64,000 bases of DNA from Moringa oleifera. Its lineage: Eukaryota > Streptophyta > Magnoliopsida > Brassicales > Moringaceae. Every line of letters starts with the position of its first letter. Position 1 is the stretch's first letter. The notes under the pieces were generated by a model. That model searched no databases and had not been told where the DNA came from. It saw only the letters and a program-made list of their open reading frames with translations. Shown here one piece after another: positions 25,105 through 37,000 of this stretch. Location: contig JAJFZO010000344.1 in assembly GCA_021397835.1 (NCBI GenBank), positions 7,564,001-7,628,000 of the forward strand, in the 5' to 3' direction. A program made the translations under genes and the position numbers.

Positions 25105-27500
25105 GTCTAATTCTGGTACTAATTAAGCTCTCCGGTTGTCTCCGTGGATCATGAGGAGGGGAGGTGGCTAGAATAGGCAAGAAGGGCTGTTAATGGAGAG
25201 TTATATAGATGGAAAAGAAAAGGGAAATGCCTTCCATGGCTTCCTGTCTTACCATATATATTTTAATGGGCATGCTTGTACTTATTTGAGTGCCGTCTGT
25301 CTTCTGACCTCATGATTAATTCTCGTTGACTACTGTCAAAACACTGTGCTTTATTTTTTTTGTTTTACTTTCATTATGAGTTAATAATTAAATAAAAACA
25401 TTAACAAAACTGAAAATGTGGCCAAGGAGTAAGGACAATTAAAAATTGTGAAATGAATATGTAATAAGTGTGCAATAAATGTGAAATTAACATTTAGAAG
25501 GAAAAAAAATGTAAGGAATTGTTTGTCTACTAATTATATACCTGCTGATTTTTCCTAGAAGACACAAATTATTTTTTGTAATTTATTGGGTTAACAATAA
25601 AAATAAATAACTAAAATAAAAGATAAATATTTTAAAAAATTTATATATATTATTGTTTCATTTAAATTAAAAAATTTATTCAATAAATTTTGATTTAAAA
25701 ATTTTTATATATGTAAAAAAATAAATATTTAAACTATCATCATAAAAAATGTAAAACTTTTTAAGTATTAAAAATATTTTTAAAAAAATTTATACAGTTA
25801 AAATTTTAAAAAATTCATAACAAGTAGTTTGTCAATCTAAAATTATTTTAATTTAAAAACTAAACTTCAAATATGATACATATAATTTATTTAAAATAAT
25901 TTTAATTTTTAAATATTTATTTAAATTAAATTAAAAATTAAACATATAATTCATCTAATTAATACATTAAATTTAAATAAAAATATGTATAATTTAAAAT
26001 TTTTATATTTATATTGAAATAAATTTTAATAATTTATTTTAACAATAATCATTTATTAAACTTTTAAAAAATTAAAAAAAAATGATATCAATTAAAACTT
26101 GATTGGTATGTATCATGTGACAGGCCGATGAGGATTTTCCTCCTTTTATTTGAAAATTAAAAAAATTAACACATATAAATATAGCAATAATTAGGTTTAT
26201 GTAGTTGCTTTTAATGCCGATTAGCAATAATTAGGTTATTTTAATTACTATCAAAAATGTCATATTGTCAGTAATTGTAAGAAGGACAAACTCTATTTTA
26301 ATACTTTCAATTTAATTTATCTAGCAAGATCTACCATACTCATTATTAGTTTTTTCATGGTGAATAATTATTAAAAGCATATAGGAATATTTTCTTAAAT
26401 AATGATTAGGTATGATCCGGTTACGCAAGATTCTCATTAGATTTAAACCATCCGATGTTCATCGAATGGCTTAGATTGACAGATAATTGGTTCATACCTA
26501 CTTCTATTATAAGACGGGTTAAATTCCACATATCTAATGGGTTCCACACCGTATATTCATAAAAGAGAAAGATCGAAAATTCCAATTACAAAATCTTTGA
26601 ACAATCAAATTATTATTATTTTTTTATAAATTGCAAAAAATATGTATAGACGAACCATTATATCTTATGAAAAAACATTACAATTAATTTGATCGACAAA
26701 TTCTTTAAAGGGTTTTCGGTTATGAAAAAAAAATCATATTTATAATAAATAAATTAATCGAACTAGCTATACTTTATAGGCCTTATTTTGTGAGGATCGG
26801 AAAAGGTTAAAGGTAATCATGGTTGCGAAATCCCGAAATTAATCGACAAATACATAAGCCTAAGATAAATTAATCATCCCTTCACATGGATTTCGGGTGC
26901 TTCAAAATCTTTACTTATTCATCGTTGCTTGCAAGATTCCGTCTTTTTTGCAGTTTTAACAGAAAAAAATTAATTGTTTTCATATTAAAACAATAAATTA
27001 ATAATTAAAAAAGTAAGAGATGAGCGTGCCATTTTAAAACAGTAAACTTTATAGATTATAAAAATTAAAATTTATAATTCTGTTAATATTTAATTTATAA
27101 TTAACAAAGAAAGGATAGTACTTTATAGGAGAGATGGCAAATACAAGTGGGTATTGCAAATATTATTTGATTTAGGTGTGGCATTGGAAAAGACAGAGAA
27201 AGGGAAGTGGGTTCTGCTTTTCAGAGATTAAAATAATAAAACAAAGCTGAAAATGTCCAAAAAAGGGTCTGTAGATTTTGAGGCTGAAGGCATTGAAAAT
27301 GAGAAGAGAGGCTCATCCTTTTTTTTTTTTTTAAGGCAACGTGAAGACTTTTGACATATTTGTGTGGCTTGGGGTTCTGATTTGTGGGTTGGTGGGATGT
27401 GATTGTCTTTTTGAGTTTGTACCAAAAATTGAAAACACCATAATATTGAATTGATTTAAAGTCTTTCATTCCATTTAAAAAAAAAAACAAATACAGATTG
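25105..27500. other. Gene-poor AT-rich spacer, left part
   Basis: After about 250 bases of AZG2 leader and promoter the sequence becomes very AT-rich. A diverged fragment of the ~500-bp element family lies near 25600-26090 (marker CTATCATCATAAAAAA near 25735). A small foldback sits at 26407-26500. From 26560 to 27500 nothing recognisable is present apart from short A and T runs. No coding sequence is supported. Confidence 0.6.
26407..26500. mobile_element. 94-bp foldback / mini-MITE candidate
   Basis: The left end TAGGTATGATCCGGTTA and the reverse complement of the right end, TAGGTATGAACCAATTA, match at 14 of 17 positions. The centre contains a second, nested imperfect palindrome (CCATCCGATG against CATCGAATGG). 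No flanking duplication could be identified, so its transposon nature is only suggested. Confidence 0.45.
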
Positions 27501-28221
27501 ATAATTATCATTTTTATTTAATTATATTATTAATTTATCATAAACTTAGCCCATTGAGCTCCATTAAAAACTCTATTTAAACATTAAAAGAAAAATACTG
27601 ATTGATAATGTTCTATTTTAAACATTCTAAATAGAGTTTTATTTTCAAAGAGAAAACACGAAGGAGATAAAAGTCCATTAAATCCACATTTTTTTTGGAT
27701 GTATTTAGTATTTCGAAAGGTATAAAAAGAAATAATGGAATCATGAACTTTAATTTATGATTATAGCGTTAATTATAAAAAGTTGTATAAAAAATAATGA
27801 TTTTTAATTTTATCTTTTTTACCATTAAAGAGAAGCAAGAAGAACCAGCATAAATGGAAAAACTTATGGAAATACAATATATTTTTTAAGACAATACATT
27901 CATGGGATACCCATTGTCCTTGAACCAAGGACTTCGAGGAAGTGGTTAAGATGACTATTGCTTACTCTATTTGTTATTTATTTATATAACATTACATATT
28001 AATATCTTTAAAGGATCTTGCTAGAGAGAAACTGCAAAATTGAATACCATTATAATAATGTGATCGCAATAATGAATATGAATATTCTATTAATTAATTT
28101 TTATATGAGTTTGGAGAGATTTTTTAATATGTGTATTTTAAAAATTTTAACAATTATTCCATTTTATTTAATTATATTAGTGATTTATCATAAAAATTTA
28201 ATAATTAATTTGTATAATTTT

Positions 28222-28730
28222 AAATAAATATCATTTAAAAATCTTGACTTTTGCTTCCTCCTTTCAAATCTTAATTTTTAAAATATTTCAAAACAAATAT
28301 TGATTTATCAATTTGGATCCATCGAATAATTTAAAAATTAAAAATAATCAAATTAAAAATCTTTTACAATGAGTTTTACTTAACATTTTTAATAAATATA
28401 AAAAAATTAGATACCATTATAAAAAAATTTAAAATTTTTGAGTGCTAAAAATATATTATTTAAAAATCTATATTATCAAAATTTTTGAAAATTTATAAAA
28501 AAACAACTCGTTAATAGAAAATTATTCAATCTAAATGATGAAACCAAAATAAAATTTGATTTTTTTGAATGATTCTTTTAAGCATTTTAATAATAAAAAT
28601 ATCATTAATTTTCACAATTATTTTCATTAAAATCAAAAATTAATAAATAAAATTTATTTGTATATTTTTTAAAAATAAAATTTAATTGAAAAGAGTGTAA
28701 AATTTAATATTTAAAATAATATTTAGTCTA
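28222..28730 (+). mobile_element. AT-rich long-TIR element, copy 3, with empty site in the duplicate
   Basis: The element begins AAATAAATATCATTT; the reverse complement of its right end reads through AAATATTATTTTAAA. Inverted similarity continues for roughly 100 bases, including the CTTTCAA and AAATAAATTTTAT blocks. The marker near 28411 is the variant ACCATTATAAAAAAA. In duplication copy B the corresponding place (31089-31100) has no insertion and reads straight from GTATACTTTTTATAAAAA. In copy A the flanks are TATAATTTT (28213-28221) and TATATTTTT (28731-28739), which looks like a ~9-bp target duplication of that site. Confidence 0.75.
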
Positions 28731-28962
28731 TATATTTTTTTATAAAAAATAATTTTAAATCACTGTCACTTAATAAAACATGCCGTTTTTAGTTATTTTA
28801 TAGATCTACGGAAAAAAAAAATCTAAGGAAATGAGATTGAGGAACATATTAATTCTGAGACTAACAAAGAAAAAATTCTTATACAATCTTAAATGTTTAA
28901 AAAAAAAAAAGGTTCAAGTTTACTTGTTAATGGTTGTTGAGTTTATAATATATTTTTGAGTA

Positions 28963-29310
28963 AATATTATTTAATTTTTTAAAAAATTAAATTAAAATTA
29001 ATTGATATTGCAAATTATATTTTAATTTATCAATTTAAATCATATTAAATATTATAAAAATAAAAAATTAAATATTCAAATTAAGAAACTTATAATTAAA
29101 AAAACATTCAAAGAATCATCATAAAAAAAATCATAATTTTTTGAGTACTGATAATATTTTTAAAAAAATTGTTAGAATCAAAATTTTGAAAATTTCATAA
29201 TAAATAACTAGTAAATAAAAAAATTAATCAAATTTTAAAAAATTATTTAAATTATTTTAAAATATACTAACAATAAATATATAATTAATTTTTAACAAAT
29301 TTAAATGAAA
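28963..29310 (+). mobile_element. Element-family fragment present in both duplication copies
   Basis: It starts AGTAAATATTATTTAA like the other family members and carries the marker AATCATCATAAAAAAAA at 29113-29128, followed by TTTTGAGTACTGATAATATT. The equivalent sequence in copy B starts near 31352. This one therefore inserted before the duplication. The right terminus is not clear. Confidence 0.5.
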
Positions 29311-29732
29311 ATCCAATATAATTATTTGTTGAAAAAAAGAATGTTGCACACGCATAATTTCCCACTTTCAAACTACTTTTGGCAGTTGAATTAGTCTTAG
29401 TCTTTATGCTGTGGACATAGGGAGGATAGCAAATAAATTAAATTAGTTATATTCTTTTACATTTTTCTTTTGATTATTAAAAATGAGGTTGATGTGCAAT
29501 GAAATAATATGTGCAGTAATAAGCTTTGTTTTTGTGTTGCATCCCACCCATTGCAAGGAAAGCATCTCCTTCTTTTCACTTCTTATTAATGTTGACAGCT
29601 AATATCTCCATGACTTACATATACATAGAAAAGTTTATCAGTTTAGTGCTTTGGTTGCACTTCCTCTCTCATTATTTTTGTCGCCCTTAGCGTTGGAAGC
29701 CATTGCACACATCTATGTTATTTAAAAAATTA

Positions 29733-30247
29733 GAATAAATATTATTTAAAATTTTAAGTTTTATTCTCTTTTTTTAATAGAATTTTTACTTTCAAATTGT
29801 ATCCAAATAATCTTTAACATTTTAATTTTGTCAAAATTGAACCCCATTGAAAAAATTCAAATATTAAAGATATTCAAATTTTGACTTATAATTTTTCATG
29901 GATGCAATAAAATATTTAAACTATCATCATAAAAAAATTTAAAATTTTTTAAATATTAAAAATATTTTCTTAAAAAATATACTACCAAAATTTTTAAAAA
30001 TTCATAAAAAATAGTTGATTAGTTAAAATTTTTCAAATTTAGGAGATAAAATCAAAATAAAATATAAAATCTATTTGAGAAGTCTTTTGTCATTTTTAAC
30101 AATAAAAAATTATTAATTTTTATTTTTATTTTAAGTTAAAGTTTAATTTGGACAAAATCAATAAATCATGATTTATTTGGATATATTTTGAAAGTTAGGA
30201 TTTGATTAGAGAGAGAGTAAAACTCATGGTTTTAAATGATATTTACC
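29733..30247 (+). mobile_element. AT-rich long-TIR element, copy 4, with exact 10-bp target duplication
   Basis: A 515-bp element flanked on both sides by the identical 10-mer TAAAAAATTA (29723-29732 and 30248-30257). The left end (AATAAATATTATTTAAAA, then GTTTTATTCTCT, CTTTCAAA, TATCCAAATAA) matches the reverse complement of the right end (GTAAATATCATTTAAAA, then GTTTTACTCTCT, CTTTCAAA, TATCCAAATAA). The terminal inverted repeats are about 110-120 bp. The marker CTATCATCATAAAAAAA sits at 29921. No coding capacity is present. Long TIRs and a 9-10 bp duplication fit a non-autonomous Mutator-like (MULE) MITE better than Stowaway or Tourist elements. Confidence 0.8.
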
Positions 30248-30257
30248 TAAAAAATTA

Positions 30258-30459
30258 TGAAATTTTTTATGACGATAGATTAAATATTATTTTAATTTTA
30301 TAAAAAATTTTAAGTTAAATTTATTACATAATTTTTAATTTTTTAATAATATTTAATTTAAATCAAATTAATAAATTAAAATTTAATTTATTATTTTTTA
30401 AATATAAAAATTTGATTAATAATACAAAATAATTATATAAATTTTATAATATTTTTTAT
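30258..30459 (-). mobile_element. Reverse-oriented element-family fragment
   Basis: It begins with the reverse complement of the family marker (TTTTTTATGACGATAG near 30264-30278) directly after the target duplication of copy 4, and it ends where duplication copy B starts. Only part of an element is present. Confidence 0.45.
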
Positions 30460-32692
30460 TTTTATTTTTATTATATTATTAATTTATTATAAACTTAATC
30501 CAAATTCCATTAAAAACTTTATTTAAACATTAAAAAAATAAATTGATAAGTTTCTATTTAAAAAAAAAACGATATATTCCACATAAAGATCTATTTCAAA
30601 AACTGAATCACAAAGGGGATAGATATAAAAAAAGAAACCAGGGTAATAAAGAGGTAGCATTTATTACCAGTGGTTCATCTTTTTTACCATTAAGGGAAGC
30701 GGGAAGAGCCAGTGGTTTATCTTTTCTGATCTTCAAGAGGAGAAGGAAGAACTAATATTTTTGCATGTGGATGGGTTACTCTTGCTTGAGCCACAGATCT
30801 GGAGGAAGTAGTAAAGATGACTAAGTGCTTACTCTATTTGTTTATTAAACATTACTTTATTTATATATTAATGTCATTAAAGGATTTTATTAGACGGCCA
30901 TTCCAAAACCGAATACCAATAAAATAATGTGAATCCTCATAATGAATATGAATATTTTATTAATTCATTTTTTAACTGAGTTTTGAATTTTTTTAATACG
31001 TGTATTTTAAAAAATTTAATGATTAATTTATATTTAACTATTTTAATTATATCATTAATTTATCATAAAAAATTTAATAATCAAATTGTATACTTTTTAT
31101 AAAAATTAATTTTATATCACTGTATTTAATTAAAAAATTAACTGAATAAAAAATCTATTTCTGGTTATCCTAAAGGAATAATAGATTGATGAAAATAAAA
31201 AATATAGAAGGTAGTGAGATTAAAATATATATTAATTCTGGGCCCAACAAAAAAACTACTAATGTAATCTCAAATATTAAAATTAAAAAAATTCAAATCT
31301 ACTTATTAATTATTGTTGAGTTCAAAATATAACTTGTTCTTTATTTTAAAGTAAATATTATTTAAAATTTTTTAAAAATTTCTTTTTAATCAAACTCCTA
31401 TCTATCAATTTAAATCATATTAAATTTTATCTTTAAATTTAAAATTTTAACCTGATATTTTTTTATAACAAAAAAAAAAAGCAAAGTACCAATACTAAAA
31501 AAAATCATAATTTTTTAATATTCAAAATATTTTTAAAAAATTTAAAAATATATAATAAATAACACTTGAATGAAAAATAATTTAAAATTAAAAAATTTAA
31601 TCGTGATAAAAATTATTTGAATAAATTTTTAAATATTGTTATGACAAAAATATGATAAACTTTTTCTCATAATATAACTTAAAATCCAATTTAACTATTT
31701 CTCGGAGGAAAAGAATATCATGCACTATAATTTTTGTATTTTGCTCATTTTCAAGCTACTTTTGGCAGCTAAAGACTCAGTCTTATGAGATGAGGTTAGC
31801 AAATAAATTAATTAGTTATATATATTCTTTTTTACATTTTTGTTTTGGTTTTTAAAAATGAGTTTGATGTTTGGTTGAGCCGTCTCCACTTGTTTTTGGT
31901 TCCACAGACAAATATGAGGCTTGCACAGCTTCTTGCCTTCTTGAATTATTGACTCTCGAGCACTTTGACATTGGAGGTTGTTGCCTGTGACCATGAAAAC
32001 CTCCTCCATCTCACTTCATTTCATAAAAGCATCTCCTTCCATGCACAAATTGACATTAAAAATATTGCTGAAAATAACTTACATTATGCAATTTTACCGT
32101 AAATGAGTTTTTGTTTTAGCAAATTTGACACATGCAATGAAATAATATGTGCAGTAATAAGTTACCAACTGATTGTTTTTATGTTGCAGCTATATTAGTT
32201 CCCACCCAGTGCAGAAAAGAAGTAAAAGAGTGGGAGAAAGAGCCTTCGGAGTCTATCAAGGTATTTGAATTCATAGGATGACCTGGTACTGGCCTTGTGC
32301 TTGCAAGAAATGACATGGTACTGGCAATGGAAGGAGTATGGGAGTCTGCAGGAGCCAAAGAGATGAAGATGAAAAGCAAGAGAGCAAGCCCTGCAACTTA
32401 AATCCAAGATACCATTGGGAGTTTAATTAGACCTTATTCAATTCAAATGCTGCTGTGGTTGCCATTATATTCTTCTATTAATTCTTTTGATTTCCTATAC
32501 AAGTCAAACTTCTAAGACGCAAGTTATGTAATTAAACTTTATGCTCTCTTCTTTTTACCTCATTCATATTGACAGGTAATATCTCCATGAGTTATATATA
32601 TATACCATTTATCAGTTCTGTACCTTGGTTGCTCTTCTTCACCAATTATTTCTGTTGCCCTTAGCACTGGAAACCACTGCACACACCTATGT
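30460..32692 (+). repeat. Segmental direct duplication, copy B
   Basis: Partner of 27512-29722 in direct orientation about 2.95 kb away. It retains the pre-insertion site of the copy 3 element at 31089-31100. It carries two segments absent from copy A, about 31873-32128 and 32215-32520. These contain the only open frames of interest in this spacer. Confidence 0.85.
32179..32415 (-). pseudogene. Possible relic of a small secreted-protein gene
   Basis: On the minus strand an ATG at 32415 is followed by four sense codons, a TAA at 32398-32400 and then an open frame to 32179. The frame after the stop begins VAGLALLLFIFISLAPADS, which has the shape of a signal-peptide core and cleavage site. It is followed by about 50 polar residues containing STRPVPGHPMNSN. 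I recognise no peptide-hormone family. If real, the gene is interrupted by the stop or needs an unseen splice. It lies in a segment present only in duplication copy B. Confidence 0.3.
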
Positions 32693-33809
32693 TACTGACT
32701 TTGCTATCAATGCTGAGCTTTCCCCACTTAAGCTGCCGCTGGTTCCTCGACAAGTCCCCATTAGCACAAGTCACTATAAGCAGCTTTCACTACTGAAATG
32801 AAAAAAAAAAAAAAAACAAAAACAAAAGAGCTTGAATGAGATTGTGCACAAGACATGAGATTATCAGAAATTGTTGCTTAACAGCAACTGCCTCAACCAG
32901 ATTGCTACTGAAAAATCTATATTGGAATTAGAAGGCTGCAAAGCAAAATGAAAGAACATTTCTGAAAAGATTATCTACATCAAAGTACAAGACCATGTCT
33001 ACTTTATGATTTAACACTGGGTTGTGTTACATTCATATTCTTGAATAGGTATGTACTGTAGCTTCAATTCATCAAAGTGTCAGACCTACCAGCCTTATAC
33101 AAATATTCTGAATTAATCAAAGATTTACTCAGCAAAGACTCCTATGAAGGATACCTAAGCTTTGCCCAAAAGAAAACACAAAAGTTTACCTATGGCTCTC
33201 ACGGCAAGACAGACTTGAGCAACATTGTAACACCTATTTCACAAACACTACGGAACAACCAATATCCAAACATAGCAAGTTCTTACATGCATCATAATGC
33301 ATTCATATTCTTCATCCTATCATATTAATTTCACAGGATTTCTGATGGAAATCAATGAAAAAGCTTACAAACTTCGTCATGCTCATTCTGCTTCAACAGG
33401 CAGCCAGAAATGAAACAAGATAGGGAAGATAGGCACCAAATGCAATGCCGCACTTAATGAAATTTCAAATCACTGCTCCATTAGCTAGATTCATACCCCA
33501 GTCAATGGTATGGATCGCCCACCATAAGATGGGGAGATACCTAAGAAAGCACTGAAACAGTAGATAATTCACAGGTGCCCCAGCTAGCCTTCCATTTCCT
33601 GGTCACTCTGGCCCTTGAACTTAGGACCTGGACCAGGTGGTAAGGAGGATTAAAAGCCCAGCCAATTTGTATTTGTCCTAACTTGATAAACTTCATAATC
33701 TCCCATGGAACTCAACAAAAGATTCGTAATCATGCTACATACCAACTTTTTTTCTTAATTATCATACAATTTTTTCTTCTAATTTTTATTTGCTCCAAAC
33801 AATTATAAC

Positions 33810-33853
<44 letters not shown>

Positions 33854-34076
33854 TCAATCTTCGTTTGAATTTAATACTACATAATAAGCTCAGGTCCCAT
33901 CAAACTCACAGACAATAAATAAAACTTCCTAGCTTAGCTAGGGATATACTTTTATGTATAATAGCATGCACACAGGCATGAAAAATATGAAAAGCATTCC
34001 AGTGCGAATCAGATTTGATATTATACCCAAATGGACAAAATTGTTTCAGATTTTCTTCATGTTGTGTACAAAAGCC
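32693..34076. other. Intergenic, 3' flank of the kelch gene
   Basis: Composition is more balanced than in the spacer to the left. It includes a (TA)n tract at 33813-33847. One 83-codon open frame (33077-33328, plus) has no recognisable features. Nothing else is supported. Confidence 0.55.
33813..33847. repeat. (TA)n microsatellite
   Basis: About seventeen TA units roughly 230 bases beyond the kelch-gene stop codon. Confidence 0.95.
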
Positions 34077-37000
34077 CTATGATCGGGATGCTGAATTCCT
34101 GTCTTTCTTCTTGCCTCTCTTTCTTGAGCTAGTTTCTGGCCCTTCAGCCTCTTCAGCCTTTTGCTGTTCCTCTAATATGGCCAACTGCAGCAAACACAGT
34201 AATTAAATGATTGCATTTGAATGTCTAGCCATTGATTTCAGTTTCCAAAGCAATAAAAATTATTGGATAAAATTGAAACATTTACCTCATCAAGAAGTGG
34301 TTTAAGTTCCCAGTATCGAGCTTCAGCAAGGTCAAAACCATCCTTACGAAGCTCCTGCCGAGACCAGATTATGTCAGAGAGAGAGAGAGAGTTCCTTCTC
34401 CAAAGCAAAGCACAGCCTACCAAGATCTGTCAAGCAGAATAAGATAAAATGCATTATTGAAGAAAGAGACAACAGACCTTGCCAGTGTGCTGAGTATGTT
34501 CATGGGCTGCCATTTGCCAGTACAAACTGGTTCGCTTATAGAAATCCCTCAAGGATTCTCCAGGCTTCACAAACAAAATATGAAAAGCAATTAGTTCACA
34601 AAGTAATGCAACAAAACATAGGTGGACAACCCTGCTCACGATCAATGGTCAGCAGGATTCTATCCTCACGCACAAGAATCTCCATCTTGACATGCTTATT
34701 TTAGATATAAATTTCTGAAAAATAAAGGATATTCTAGTCCAAAATCAATGGGGAGAAAAGCACCATCGGAGTTCTTTGTGAATCTGAAAGACCAAGATTA
34801 GCTCTGATCTGCTCAATCCGAGCCCGTTTCTGTTTTCTTCGGAGATTCTTTCCCTGACCCTTTATCATAGCAACTGCAGCTCCAATTTGAAGTGATCCAG
34901 CACCATCAGTCTTAGTCTATACACAAGAGAAAACAAAAGCAAATAAATTGGCATATATTCACAATTTAGTAAAGTTTAAAAGAAATTCCAACAGATCTGC
35001 TTCCTTTAAAAAATTATAAAAAAAAAGAAAATTACTGGCATTTGGTGCCAAGGTTGTGGTGGGTGCTTGGACCACTCACAGTAAGATTAACATTCAATAT
35101 AAGCTGCAGAGTGGCTCAAGAATGGTCTAAAAAACAAAGGAGTGGGTCTGATGGTTTATTGTCTTAAACATGAACCTGAGCGAATAAAACGCATCTGAAG
35201 GAGTAGAAAATATATGAAAATCCCCAGGGATAATCCAGTATTTTAGGAATCAATTTGCAACAAAAAAATAGCATCAGGAAGGAGAAGAGGGTTGGGAAGG
35301 GAAAAGAAGGGGGGGGGGGGGGGGGGGGGGGGGTGGAGATGTACCTCAGAGTCCTCACTAACACCATCTTCATCATCATCCTCATCCTCATCGTCTTCGT
35401 TTTCGTCATCAGTCTCATCACGGTTGCCATCATCTTCACTATCCTCTTCTTCATCCCCATCTTCATCCTCTGAAGCTTCTACCCATTCAGATTCAGATGC
35501 CTGCATAATAAGAAAACACGGCTGAGATAGACTAGAATTGGAGCTTCAAAAAAACATAGAAGTCAAATGTATCATATCATCTTTCCTTCCCTAGCCAAGC
35601 TCCAAATATATTAGGACTTGAATCTCAAGAGACCGCATCATTCACAAATAATAAATTTACCAGCAAGATATGCCATCTAAGAAATCATAATAGATAAGCA
35701 TTACAAGAATATACAAGTAGGGAAAAGAAGAACAAACTGGAATGATACACTTCCACTCATCAAGCTTGCTGAGATTCAGTGAATACAAGTCATCAAGTGT
35801 AATTTCTCGATCTTTAATCTCCATCATTCCCCCATATATGTATAGAGTATCTTTCCCAACAACCGTACAAGAATTTATACGTCCGCAGGGCTTCACAGTC
35901 TGAAAGATTACAGAACATTTACAAGTAAGTAACTGAACAAAATTAAATACAATAAACATTGTCTTAGTATTGCCTGACAAACCTCAGCAATTTCCAGATC
36001 TAATTTAGCTTTAGATTCACAAGGATTTCCATTTGAATTGCCATTTGTTCCACGATCATCAAGAGTCATGTTTGTTGCAATATGCTGAGATATTTCTTCA
36101 GTGGTGCTTTCCATGTCACATGCTTCTTCATGTTGCTCTAAACTCTCATATTTGTCATCTGTGGCACATTCTACTTTCATTGGATCTGTCTTATCGTGAT
36201 GATGAGATACATTAGGCTTCTTCTCGGAACTCTTTTTAAACTGCAAAACACCATTGAGAAGCAGCCATCTAGTGCTTAAATAAAAGCTACAAGACTTATC
36301 TATAATAAGATTAACAATTAAAAACAAAATGAAAAAGAAGGAACTGTCTAGAATTTTTCATAACAAAAGTAAAAACAAGGTAAGAAAGAGTTTGGACAAA
36401 TAAAAGGTAGTACAATGTTATAGATTCAGTTAAGAATATACCTTATCTTTTGATGACTTCTCCTTCCGCAGCTCTAAGGGATACCTTTAACCAAAAACAG
36501 ACAACCAATCTCATTTAGTAGCATATAGTCAAATTGACAATGATCACTTTATTTATGCAGAATATCAATCAAAACAAATACCAGGAAGGACAGCAGTGTG
36601 AAAGTAACAAAAAAAATTACCACATAGGAAACCAAGAGTGCTAAAATGATGTTTCGAGTTGTAGCAAATGTTTGCTTAGGGACAAGGACATTTTTGTTAG
36701 AAATAAAAAACAAGTACTTAAATAATCTAAAAATTTTCTCAAAAGTGACACCAGATGAGGCTTACCAGCGATGGTTGTCTAATTGGAAGCCATAAAGCTC
36801 ATTCAAGAATAAGCTCATCATTAAATCACCTGCAGATGTAATCACAATTATGAAAAGATTCATTAATTCAAAGATCTCAGCTTAAGGAGGAATAAATTCA
36901 ACATGAACCAAAACTAGGCAGTGACATCAAGCTCATCAGATAAAACAGAGAGGAAAAAAAAAAAAAGAAAAGAAACCTCAACCTATGCCTCAGGGCTCCA

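Larger units (their letters stand above)
27512..29722 (+). repeat. Segmental direct duplication, copy A
   Basis: About 2.2 kb that aligns co-linearly with 30460-32692. Shared landmarks include ATTAAAAACT near 27570 and 30515, AAGATGACTA near 27946 and 30815, GAATATGAATATT near 28075 and 30945, AATAATATGTGCAGTAATAAG near 29500 and 32145, and the block ending in CACAC.TCTATGTTA near 29705 and 32685. Divergence is substantial. Copy A contains a 509-bp TIR element (28222-28730) that copy B lacks. Copy A lacks two segments of roughly 250-300 bp that copy B has. Confidence 0.85.

Noticed and set aside
24439..25126. Open frames of 86 and 144 codons antisense to AZG2
   Set aside because: They mirror the GC-rich AZG2 coding strand and contain no recognisable domain.
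26560..26950. Organelle-derived DNA insert
   Set aside because: The text superficially looked like plastid spacer, but no plastid or mitochondrial gene could be recognised, so it is left unassigned.
35243..35525. Ser-rich and Asp/Glu-rich small proteins around the kelch exon 16
   Set aside because: The acidic frame belongs to kelch exon 16; the Ser-rich and Gly-run frames are opposite-strand or out-of-frame readings of the GAT/GAA repeats and the G run.
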